A stretch of DNA of 64,000 bases from Phylloscopus collybita. Its lineage: Eukaryota > Chordata > Aves > Passeriformes > Phylloscopidae. This document shows positions 37,701 through 47,147 of the stretch, piece by piece. The notes below the pieces were generated by a model. That model saw nothing but the letters and a program-made list of their open reading frames with translations. It was not told the origin of the DNA and searched no databases. Both the position numbers and the translations under genes were made by a program. The DNA lies in NCBI GenBank assembly GCA_027886175.1, contig JAJNNQ010000013.1, forward strand, positions 6,405,501 through 6,469,500, given 5' to 3'. Numbering within the stretch: the stretch's first letter is position 1; each line of letters begins with the position of its first letter.

Positions 37701-40700
37701 TCTAATAAATTTAAATTTCAAAGCAGTGCCTCTCTGAAGGCTTACTGTATATTTCATATAGATAAGATTACTTAGTTTATAGCCTTGGGGCTTTGAATGT
37801 CTCCCAGTGCTTGCTCCAGCCCTGATATTTCACAGGCTTTATATTTGGTCACAGAGAGCTTAGTCCTCCTCTAGCCCTCATAAAAAACCCTTTTTTTTTT
37901 GGAGCAGCAATCACATCTACTTATTTGTTCAGAACTGTGAGGTAATTGCACACAGTTCTTATATAAATAATGCATTTCAAATATTTACATTAGTTTAGTG
38001 ATGGGAATGTTATTAACTAAGGCAAAACATCAATTTTGCCCAGTGTTAGGGAAAAGCAAGGCCCCTTGAACCAGTTCCTGGAAAGCCAATATAAAACCAA
38101 ATGCAACAAAACATGGGGCTGGAATGAGTCTCACTGGATTGGCTAATACAGTGGGGTTTAGCCTGTGTCCCAGTTTCCTTAGGCTCTGTTAGCTGTATCT
38201 GAGGGGTCTGAGAATGTCAGGATGTGGAATTTGCTTTACAGAGAGTTTGCATTTTCAGAGGAAAAATTTTAGGGATCCATAAATCCTCTGTTTTCCTGAT
38301 CTGAAGGACCATTGCAGCCATTCTTGACAGATGTTGACCTACACAGATATTCTAAAATATTTTATGCTATAAATATTAATGCTGTCAAACCAACCATTAA
38401 ATATTACTATTAATTAACACTATCAAGTCAAATGCTATAAATGTATTTGTTTGTGGCATGCAGAAGGGAGGGAAAGAGCTGGAAGTTGCTAATAGTAACA
38501 TTTGTGTTCATTAAGGCAGGACAGGTGCACATTAGGTGCTCTTCTGTGAGGTACAGTGTTAATGGGCCTTGGAGTAATTTGATGTGATTTTATATGACAG
38601 AAAAGAGAAAAGAGAGAAAATTAATTCATATCCTCATACCAAATAGTCTTCTAAATGCAGTTTTATGCCACAGCTGATTGCTTTTCCTAATTCTGTTTTT
38701 CCCTGCTTTTTCATTTAGGTTGCTCTTGAAAAGCTGCTGTTGCGAAAGCCAGTGAGACTGAAGTGTCATCCTTTGGCAAATTACCACTATGCCGGTAGGT
38801 CTCCTTGTGATCTTCCTGTCTTTTACACAGTCCAAGCCTGGCATCCCAGGCTGGAGCATGGCATCACGTTGCACTCTCTGCTGTCTGCTGCAGGGATGGC
38901 AGCATTTGATAGAGATGATGTGGACAGTGCCAAGGGTACTCCCAGAGCCGTTTGTTGCAAGTTTAGCAGTTTTGTACACGACTGACAATGTACAGAAGCT
39001 TTGCATCCATGTCACTGTGTAGGATTCTATGGATTTAAAACTGCCTCGGGTGATTATTTTTCCCTTTTAAACTGAAATTTAACCATTTCATCTCCTTTTA
39101 AAACTGCTGCCGTTTGTAATTTATAATTTAGTATCACTAATGTCTTAATTTTCTCGTACATAAACAATCTGCCATCCTGCCTGCTTCTTCCAAGGTGATG
39201 GTGCACAATAAATGAATATGATAATCATGAGCACCCTTCCAAAGAGGCAGTGCTGTAACTCTTACTACGATGGATCTTAGTGCTGCTTACAGAGCCTCCA
39301 TGTGAGGATCTAGTCAAAAAAGCCTGGGTTGTTGACTTGTTTCATAAAATACAGCAAGAACTGCATTATGATGTGAAACAGAAGTGAAAAACAAACATGG
39401 TGTTAAGTCACTGGGTTTCAGTTGTCTCACCTGAGCAGAGATGGCAAATGTCTCTCCTCTGCACCCCCCATGCTATTGCTTAATGCTTTGTAGTGGCTGA
39501 CAGCCACTGAGACACAGAATAGGGTTTTACATAAGACATTTTGAACTTCATCTCCAGTTCAGGCTCAGTGGGAAATGAGCCAAGAGTCTTCTGGTGGTCA
39601 GTCAATCACAGTGTCCAAGGTCATGTACTCATTTCAGTTACAGTCACTGTGCAAGGTAAGTACAGAAGCAGCCTACTTCCTGGCAGTAGCAGCCCACTGG
39701 AAAGACTTCCAAATAACAAAAAGTCTTTCTAAAGCAACTCCTTAACCCCTTGGCCTGAGAACAAGAACAGAAACATGTTTGATGGTAGCTGATAATGACA
39801 GTAAATAAATGTGAACATCAGGTTTTCGGTTTTGTCTGAGGGAGGTGCTTGGTGTCTCTGATAGCAGCCCTGTTGCAGCCCAAAGGGTGGACATGGGAAT
39901 GGATGGAGAAGGAGGACATCAGCCAGGAACTTTGGTCAGGGTCTCTTGCCTGAAGAGATGACACCAAATCATATGTGTGAGACAGTTCAAAGGCATGAGA
40001 CCAGGAAGATGAGGATATACCCCACAGCCTCTTCTTCATCAGTAAACAATCTAATTAGCAGAGCAGACAAGAAATTGCTGCCTGTGTGGCAGAGGAGGAA
40101 CAGTCTTTACCAAAGCAACTTCAAGTAGTTTCAGAAAGAATTCATTGGGATTCAGGGAGGAGCCAAGAGACTCTTTTGTTTAATTTCACATAAGATGATG
40201 CTAATCCTTGGTGACTAGCACTAAGACCTGTGGACACCTTTGAATCCCTATTTCTTAAGCAGGAAGGAAAGTTTGATTGTGCATATCACAGCATGAAATA
40301 AAATCTCACCAGTGTGGATTTAAGTGCCATAAAATAACAAGACAAAGCACTACTTTCCAATGCTCTTGCATGCAACATGTGATTGCAACTTATATTGACA
40401 GCATTGCTCTAGCACTGTTCAGCAGCTCTTGAATAAGAGTTTATTTCTGATTGATAATCAGCCACTCAAGGCATATGAGAATTTTTCACAATCTAGTGGA
40501 TGAATAGCTTTAATATGATTTCAGGTGGCATCATTTTGGGATAACTTCATGTTTTCTGCTCCACACTCAGAAATCATGGCTCTGAGGCTTGCCACATTTA
40601 AAGGTGGAATACATTGAAGCAGAGCATGAGAATTAGCTTGCTAGAGTACCACAAACAGCAGATACCCAAACTCATCCTTAGCATTGCCTTTGAACGAGGG

Positions 40701-43700
40701 TATGGGCAAATCGCTCACCTTTGAAACTTGTGAAGGAAGCCACTTGTAAAACGTGAGGACTTTCTGTTATTGCCAAGAGAGCTGGACATGCTGACCCAGG
40801 GCTCCTTGGAAGAGCACCCTAATCTTTGTCCTAAGCTTTGTCCTTGCTATCTGTCAGGATAGTGTTTTAGGAAGAGAGAGAGAGCACCCACCTAATACAA
40901 GAGGGGCACTGTTGCAAACACTTGAATTGTTCTCCTTTGAACAGTGGAGTTTCTCAGGTCTGAAGTTCTGCAGTGGGAACTGTAGGACAGATGGTCTCTG
41001 ACATAGGGCACTTCAGGCATTCTGGAAGCTTCATGGATGTGCTGTGACAGGATTGTGGGTCAAACCCAGCATATGTTGTACGTAGTGGCTTTCAGCTACC
41101 TCTCCATGGGGCTCCCTGTACATGGGTGTAGGTGTAGCCCCCTTGAAACCCACAAGTTGGGCCCAAAGCACACAAATGAGTAGAAAATATTTAATGTCAG
41201 TTAATCAGTGCAAAAACAGTATGGCACATAAACAAAATGTAGAATAAATATCTATACATAAAGATCAGCTTTAAAATTTGATCTGTATTCTAAAGCCCCA
41301 AATTCTTTTTGCTGCATTGCAGATCTCTCTCTATGCACGTTCTCTATATCTCCCTCAAGCTAACAAGAGCAAAAGTGGTTTCCCAGCAACCAGAGTTAAA
41401 AACAGCTTTTCTTCTGTTTCTTTTCCTACACAGGATTTATTCTATTAATTAGGTTACTTCCAATTAACCCGCATAATCTTATAAGGGTCTCTGCTAATAC
41501 CACGGCTATTAGGGAAAGTATGCAAAGTCCAAATTCTCCATAGGTGTACAACAAAATTAGTTCATGGAAGTGATTCTATGTTATTTTTAATGTGTTGTCT
41601 TTTTGAGAGGGTGGGGTAGAGGCAGGAGAGCAGGATGACTAGAAAAAATGAAAATTTCTCCCAGTGTCTTCATGCTTTTTAAAGTTATGTTTTGGCATAA
41701 TAGAGCAGCCTCCTGGACTGAATGAGTGCATTTACCCCTGCACAAAGGGAGAGTAAATGCAAATGACTGACAACTTGTGTAAGAAGGGAATGCTGCTGGT
41801 TCAGGGTGGGAAAAGATGGAAAGGCAGTGTGTCAGCAGAAAGATCTCTGGGTGATAACAGAATAAGTAAAACTCGTGGCTTGAAGCCAGTGCCTTTCTCT
41901 GATGCTTTAAGAGAGCTTTAAGTGTAAATCTCTGTGGAAATAACTAATGCGTGCTTATATCCAGTACTGGAAGAGCCTACAGAAGACAGGTTGCAGAAAA
42001 GTTAATTTTGTAGTTTTCACCATGTAAAGGAGTGATGAGATACCTGCTCTGAGCTTGTAAGCCTGGGAGCTGATGCTGAAAAACAAAACATTTGCAGTTA
42101 ATAACATTGCTAATTTTTTTTTAGACAAAAGTAACTTGTAGAGCTCAATACCATGTGTGGTGCCAAGAGCCAAGTTAATTGAAATCGGTGCAGAGGCAAG
42201 CATTTCTATGGAGAGTAGTAAGATTGACCAGGCATATTTAGGATTTATTTTCATAAAAGTTTTAGATGTTTCAGAAATTCTCAGACTGAAGTAGAATCTT
42301 CTCACAGTGTAAGTCATTTCAAAGGCATCCACTTTATGACTTCTTGCATATCCTTCCTTTAATGTATGTAATACTGCCTACTCCTAACAAACAGAACATT
42401 GTTTTGATGCATCAGAGCAATCCTGTGCTCCTTCTGTTTGACTGATATTGAGAAAGCATAAATTCCGTTCAATTTAAATGTTGATTTCACATTTTCATGG
42501 GCCAGGAGACCAAACACAGAATAACAATATTCAGAAGTTTTATATACAGCTTCCATTAAGTGATAAAAACCATTTTGTGCATATTGCACATTGTCTCTAT
42601 CAGTTTGTTACCTCTGCCATAAAGGATTTCAATGTCTTATCCCAAACCATGCATGTGAAGAGCTGCAAAAGGATCTTACAAAAGGAGAACAAAAGGATAT
42701 ATGAACTTCTGTGTCATCAAATGTAAGGTGACATACATGGGAAAAAACAATTCAAGCCTTACATAGGAAATTATGAGCTCTGTGGTGGTACTTCTCAATT
42801 AGAATGAAAGTTTGGGATTGTAATGCTAGTTCTAAGAAAGTAGCAGCTGTATTTTACAACAGCTAAAAAATAGTCAGGTGCTAAGAGGATAGAAAACACG
42901 GTGATGTCACTGAAAGTCTGGATTTTATGTGGACTTCTGTGTGCCTTTCTGGTCCTCTTGTCTTTATAGGAATGTTTTAGTACTGGAAAAAGTTCAGAGT
43001 GGGGGGACAGCAGTAATGATCAAAGGTTTCGGAGTGATAGAAAGTGCAATTCTGAATAGCATAGAGGTGATGGTCAAGGTTGGGTTCACTTTCTCCTCCA
43101 CTTGAAGAATGAAGGGTCATCCAGTGAAGCTACTGGGAGCCAGGAAACAAAGCAAAGGAGGTGGCTCTTCCTGCAGAGGGTCCACTGATCTGTGAAACTC
43201 CTTAGCAAAGGATGTTTTGGGTACAAGAAGTTTAATTGATTGAAAGGAAGAGTGGCTCAGCACTTACATGGGTAGTTACTAAATAAGCAAATTGCAACAG
43301 ACTCAGGAAATCCCCTGTGCCTAACATGGTCAGAGGTTAGGAAAAATTAGGGAGAGGCATTATATTTGCTTGCCCTAATCGTACTGTTTCCTAGGCAACT
43401 GCCTGTCACCACTGCTGGAGACCAAATACTGGTTAGGTGGACTTCAGGCTTGAGTCAGTACAGCCATGCTTGTATTTGGGTAGCAGCAATCATTCACATG
43501 TGCTTAAGACTTCCTGGTTCTCATTTCAGATACGGCATCAACATAAGGGTGGTGAGTTTTTATCATTCATAATGATTCCACTTTCTTTTTAAGGCTCTGA
43601 CAAATGGACGCATCAAGAAAGGAGACTGTTCAAAGAGGCATTGTCCACCTACAGCAAAGATTTCATATTTGTACAGAAAATGGTGAGGTTATTTCTGTTC

Positions 43701-46700
43701 TGTCAGTTGCTGGGTTGTTGGTTTTTGTTTTTTTTTTTTTCCTTTTGCTCTATTCTGTTCCTCTTCATTTTCCCTCCAGTGCCAGACCAGCCGATAGCAG
43801 GCATAGAGGCAGCAGTGGTTACAAGGTTACAAGAACACCGACAGGAGTAGTATATTCACTGGGTGTACCTGTACCAGTAAAAAACAGTTATAAATAAATA
43901 AAAGTTGTTCCTCTTGTCATTACATTTGAAAGTTTTCACTCCTGGAATCCAAATCATGGCATTTTATGTGTGGGACAAGTATGGTTTTCCATTATAGTCT
44001 TGGTGTTCTCTGGCAGTTTGTTACAAAGTACCAGAGTCACTGGCATTGAGCCTGGTGCCAGAAAGGGCTGAAACCTGTTAATAAAGAGAAAACATGTTTG
44101 GGCTTACTTTTCATGTTCTGCCACAAAGCAGAAAAGACAAGGTTATAAATCTCAGGGCACAATACCCTACTTGTTAGCTCAAATGTTGAAAAATATGTGG
44201 GTTTATGTGAGTCAAGTCTTAATTCCTAGATTTCTCAGTGGTACAGTACAACTCAGCAATGAGAGTACATTCTGAGTCATTTTCTTTCTGGAGTTTAGAG
44301 AATCCCAGAGAAATCTACTGAAGTTGAAAAAGTCAATGCAAATATGACAAAAAAAATTAAAAATAATTATTCTTCAAAAGTATTCCTGTTGTAGTCAAAC
44401 TGCCCTTTTTTTCCCATTTGAATGTTCGAGGAATAAAGCCTACCCCTTGCAATATATTGAAATTGTGTTGAATGAAAGCAAAAAATTAAACCTGGACTAT
44501 TTCTGCAATTCCTTAACTACAGGTCAAGTCTAAGACAGTTGCACAATGTGTGGAATACTACTATACCTGGAAGAAAATCTTGCGTTTGGGACGGAAACAC
44601 AGAACGCGTTTAGAGAAGAAAAGAGATGAATGCTTGGTATGTCTAAAAGAGGAAAAGTTTAACACTTGATAATTTTTGTTTGTTTTGTTTTGAGGAGGAG
44701 GTTGAATTAGGTCACATAGGTATTTTCCAATAGAAATTATTCCATAAACTCTAAATTATGTTGTGTATGAACATTTTGTGACAGCTACACCAAGATTTGT
44801 GTGGCTGGACTGCATCCGGACAGAAGTGCGTTATCTAACTGTAATCCAGGGAAACCTCTGTAAATTATGCCTGTGCCCATATGTGCTCCTAAAGGCTGCT
44901 CTAACATTCCAGTACAAATACCACTTGGGATGTGTTGGTTTGTGGCTTGGGGTTTTTTTTGTTGGTTGTTTTGGGGTTTTGCTAAAGTAACTTGACTACA
45001 AGTACAGCACACATGGCCTCTCTGATGGCAGGAGGGACAGCACTGTGCCTGGCATCTGTAGATCTTTGGAGCCACAGCTCCATAATACACGTGGAAACTG
45101 TCTTGAGTGCAGCAGAGAAGCTTTATGTGCTATAGCTTATCTATTAAGGAGTGGTAGCTCCAAGTAAGACTAGAAGTCCATTCAGGATGGGAAGAAATAC
45201 TGAGACTGAGAATCACACTTGACTAAACTACGTGCTGCTTCAGAACTCTGTATGTCCTACTATCCAGTGCTGTCTGTCTTTGACCATATTTCTAGTATTC
45301 CTTAAATGCACTGTCTATTTTAGACAAGTGGAGAAGAGGAAGTGTTAGAAGAAGATGAGGAGATGGAAGACGACAGAAAGGAAGAAAGGGAAATGCAGAA
45401 GTCACCTGACCCACCAGCAATCTCTCTTGTTGGACCCATAGATCTACCTGCTGTTCAGGGTCTTTCACTGTCTTCATCCTCCTTCATCTGTGAAATGCCA
45501 AACTGTGGCGCTGTACGTGTGTTTGGTATATTTAAGGGGGAGAGGGTGGTGGTGGTAGTCATGTATGTAAACGAGTGAATTGTGATTTTGACTGCTTTTA
45601 GTTCCCACCCCACAAAATACAAGCAGTTTGATCTGTACTGAATTCCAGTGTCCCAGTTAGAAACAGTATATGGCAACAGCTCCAATTAGGTTACACAACT
45701 TTAATAACAGGATAGCTCACTGCTTTGTTTTATTGTGACTGTCTTCACTTCAGCGGGCTCTTGCTGAAAGCAAGCAATATATCCAGTACTGCACCATTTG
45801 AACGAGTAGATGGTGCATATTAGACGTGTACGCTTGTTCTGTTGCGATACACATTCATCATCCTACTTCCTGCAGTTCCAGTGTTTCCTTGTGATTTCTC
45901 GGGGTTTATTTTTTTTTTTGTGTGTGTGTGTTGTTTGTTTGTGTTTTTTTGTCCCCTCCCCGCCGCCCTGCTCCCTGCCAGGTGTTCAGTTCCCGGCAAG
46001 CGCTGAATGGCCACGCTCGCATTCACGGAGGTACGAACCAGGTGACGAAACCACGCTGCAGCATTCCCGGCACGAAGCAGAAATCCGGTACGCAGAGCGG
46101 ATACTGCTCCATCAAGAGCTCACCTGCCCACAGCACAACCAGCGGCGAGACCGACCCGACGACAATTTTTCCTTGCAAGGAGTGTGGCAAGTAAGTGTGA
46201 CTGTCTGCAGTACGGCATCGCCTTTGTCTGTTGAGATTCCAGAGCAGCGGCGCTGTGAAAAAACTCTGTGTTTTGCTCTGTCTTAAAAGAATTTTCCCCC
46301 CTAGATAATTCTCTTACCAAAACTGTCAGAGATAAGTTTGCCTGACATTTTGGATGCCCCCTGCAGTATTACTCCTATTTTCCACTTACCTTCTAGAATA
46401 TCTACATCTGACATTGCAGCTTCCTGCTTCATCACAGACTTGGATGTGAGAGTGGGAAACTTTTTCTGTGTTTCTGTGCTTGAGTTTGTCCATCCTAATG
46501 TGGTAATCCTTCACTTTTTCCCTGTTGTGCAAGATGGTTGTGAAACTGATAGAGGGAAAATTAGGATGTGCATAGATACTGAAGCCAGTGTGGGAGCTAC
46601 AAACTACCTCTGGCAAAATCAGAGAAGGCCATTTTGATACCATCAGGATGTATAAATCTGGTAATATGTCCCTGAAATTCGCACCATGGCATTGCAGACT

Positions 46701-47147
46701 TCACTGACTTCTATTTCAGGACAAGGAAGCAAATGTACTGATAAGTTGTTGAGTCTTTTTTGGCTCATTTCATCAAAAGCAGTGCATTTCAATCTGATTT
46801 TTTTTTTCTCCCCTTTAAAATTTAGGGTCTTCTTCAAAATCAAAAGCCGCAATGCTCATATGAAGACTCACAGACAACAAGAAGAACAGCAAAGGCAGAA
46901 GGCTCAGAAAGCTGCTGTGGCAGCAGAAATGGCAGCCACTATTGCAAGAACTACTGGGCCAGCTGGGCATAGTTTGATCCCCCTGGATCACATGGGTTTG
47001 GTCAAACATGTTGAAAATGTTGGTGACATTGATGATGATGTTGTTCCGGATCTGGGTGATGTCATGGAAGAGAATGAAGTCATGGATGCTGACCTTTTAC
47101 TGGATGATGAAGATCCAGATCTACTGCAGGATGATGCTGAGTTGTAA
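27337..47147 (+). CDS. TRERF1: TRERF1 (TReP-132), transcriptional regulating factor 1; complete multi-exon coding region
   Basis: Nuclear zinc-finger cofactor. In mammals it activates CYP11A1 with SF-1 and CBP/p300, and belongs to the ELM2-SANT family that scaffolds HDAC1/2 with DNTTIP1 (MiDAC type). Joining 27337-28707, 29319-29365, 30089-30239, 31176-31424, 34859-35225, 35792-35852, 36583-36722, 37430-37533, 38719-38794, 43594-43682, 44523-44636, 45324-45512, 45982-46190 and 46826-47147 gives 3489 bases, one open frame of 1162 residues; human is about 1200. Every junction has GT/AG ends and matching phase. Visible: LxxLL box LRQLL (176-180), polyglutamine region (about 190-420), C2H2 finger 1 (C492, C495, H508, H512), ELM2 (about 750-815), LEKLL near 840, SANT (about 857-905), C2H2 finger 2 (C979, C984, H997, H1001), finger 3 (C1051, C1054, H1067, H1071) and an acidic tail ending DAEL. 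Residue numbers omit the cassette exon. Confidence 0.95.
29046..29111 (+). CDS. TRERF1: TRERF1 candidate cassette exon (22 codons)
   Basis: An open 66-base segment ([19 protein letters not shown] and three more residues) ends at CAG before GTGAGTGAG, phase 0 at both ends. It has no counterpart in the mammalian form I remember, where exon 1 joins directly to the next exon, so it is probably an optional in-frame insert. A better acceptor (ACTGCAG, ending 29031) would make the exon 80 bases and need the alternative exon 1 donor at 28712. Confidence 0.45.
29319..29365 (+). CDS. TRERF1: TRERF1 coding exon 2 (47 bases)
   Basis: Encodes [15 protein letters not shown] plus two bases of the next codon. 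This matches the position of mammalian MHLPDGR directly after the exon 1 end. The acceptor reads TAGCAG, a NAGNAG pair, so an extra glutamine (exon from 29316) is possible. The donor is AAG before GTATTT, phase 2. Confidence 0.85.
30089..30239 (+). CDS. TRERF1: TRERF1 coding exon 3, C2H2 finger 1
   Basis: One base completes the split serine codon, then [18 protein letters not shown] leads into a classical C-x2-C-x12-H-x3-H finger (CSIC ... HMRSH). The exon ends FKQ before GTACAA, phase 0. The acceptor AAAAATAG at 30088 has a poor pyrimidine tract, but it is the only one that keeps frame and matches the mammalian protein. Confidence 0.88.
31176..31424 (+). CDS. TRERF1: TRERF1 coding exon 4
   Basis: Exactly 83 codons, phase 0 at both ends. 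Contains the conserved [10 protein letters not shown] and [18 protein letters not shown] blocks of the proline-rich central region. The acceptor is TCTGTGCAG and the donor TCT before GTGAGT. The intron just upstream (about 31090-31170) is unusually CpG-rich for this gene. Confidence 0.93.
34859..35225 (+). CDS. TRERF1: TRERF1 coding exon 5
   Basis: 122 codons plus one base. Begins [16 protein letters not shown], then the very conserved [18 protein letters not shown] and [16 protein letters not shown] segments, ending in the [15 protein letters not shown] motif. The acceptor is TTTTCATTTAG and the donor A before GTAAGT, phase 1. Confidence 0.95.
35792..35852 (+). CDS. TRERF1: TRERF1 coding exon 6 (61 bases)
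   Basis: Encodes [20 protein letters not shown] with split codons at both ends (phase 1 in, phase 2 out). The acceptor is CTCTGTTTCAG and the donor CC before GTAAGA. Leads directly into the ELM2 domain. Confidence 0.93.
36583..36722 (+). CDS. TRERF1: TRERF1 coding exon 7, ELM2 domain
   Basis: Encodes [17 protein letters not shown], the start of ELM2, then [20 protein letters not shown]2 domains recruit HDAC1/2 in this family. The acceptor is CTTTATAG and the donor AGAG before GTACAA, phase 1 out. Confidence 0.94.
37430..37533 (+). CDS. TRERF1: TRERF1 coding exon 8, end of ELM2
   Basis: Encodes [17 protein letters not shown], then [18 protein letters not shown], the C-terminal helix region that links ELM2 to SANT. 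The acceptor is TTTCTGACAG and the donor ATG before GTAAGA, phase 0. Confidence 0.94.
38719..38794 (+). CDS. TRERF1: TRERF1 coding exon 9
   Basis: Encodes [18 protein letters not shown] and [13 protein letters not shown] is a second LxxLL-type motif. The acceptor is TTTTTCATTTAG and the donor G before GTAGGT, phase 1. The intron that follows is the longest in the coding part (about 4.8 kb). Confidence 0.93.
38795..43593 (+). other. TRERF1: TRERF1 intron 9 (4.8 kb)
   Basis: Longest intron of the coding part. Apart from an old LINE-like fragment (42970-43265, listed separately) I see no exon. A stretch at about 41150-41530 has an LTR-like texture, but I could not match it to a known element. 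Confidence 0.65.
42970..43265 (+). mobile_element. Old CR1-like LINE 3' fragment
   Basis: The plus strand reads GTACTGGAAAAAGTTCAGAG, then GGGTCATCCAGTGAAGC and a block ending GAAACTCCTTAGCAAAGGATG, TACAAGAAGTTTAATTGATT. This order matches the tail of ancient CR1 copies (consensus like GGAACTCCTTGCCAAAGGATG as I recall it). Highly diverged, so older than the other CR1 copies here. Confidence 0.55.
43594..43682 (+). CDS. TRERF1: TRERF1 coding exon 10, SANT domain first part
   Basis: Encodes [19 protein letters not shown], then [10 protein letters not shown], the first two helices of SANT. The acceptor is CTTTCTTTTTAAG at 43593 and the donor ATG before GTGAGG, phase 0. Confidence 0.95.
44523..44636 (+). 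CDS. TRERF1: TRERF1 coding exon 11, SANT domain second part
   Basis: Encodes [20 protein letters not shown], the third SANT helix, then a basic segment [18 protein letters not shown]. Exactly 38 codons, phase 0. The acceptor is TTAACTACAG and the donor TTG before GTATGT. Confidence 0.95.
45324..45512 (+). CDS. TRERF1: TRERF1 coding exon 12, acidic linker and start of finger 2
   Basis: An acidic stretch [17 protein letters not shown] is followed by a proline-rich part and then [10 protein letters not shown], the cysteine half of an extended C2H2 finger (C-x4-C). 63 codons, phase 0. The intron splits the finger directly after CGA (donor GTACGT). Confidence 0.94.
45982..46190 (+). CDS. TRERF1: TRERF1 coding exon 13, rest of finger 2 and start of finger 3
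   Basis: Begins [17 protein letters not shown], the histidine half of finger 2, and ends IFPCKECGK, the cysteine half of finger 3, with the lysine codon split (phase 2). Unlike its neighbours the exon is CpG-rich, and the preceding acceptor tract switches from TG repeats to CCCCTCCCCGCCGCC. Confidence 0.94.
46826..47147 (+). CDS. TRERF1: TRERF1 terminal coding exon
   Basis: Encodes [15 protein letters not shown], completing finger 3, then a Q/K-rich helix ([14 protein letters not shown]) and an acidic C-terminus with [20 protein letters not shown] before TAA. The stop codon shares its last base with an AATAAA hexamer (47147-47152). Confidence 0.95.

Larger units (their letters stand above)
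35853..38718 (+). other. TRERF1: TRERF1 introns between coding exons 6 and 9
   Basis: Short introns (about 0.65 to 1.2 kb) with ordinary sequence. A TATATG/TATG microsatellite lies at about 36118-36140. No further exon or repeat is recognised. Confidence 0.7.
43683..46825 (+). other. TRERF1: TRERF1 introns between coding exons 10 and terminal exon
   Basis: Introns of about 0.5 to 0.85 kb. A T run follows exon 10 (about 43728-43742), and a TG-rich tract with G/T low complexity (about 45908-45955) precedes the acceptor at 45981. No extra exon is recognised. Confidence 0.7.

Noticed and set aside
41150..41530. LTR-like stretch in TRERF1 intron 9
   Set aside because: Texture suggests a repeat, but I found no matching terminal motif or target-site duplication, so it is mentioned only under the intron entry.
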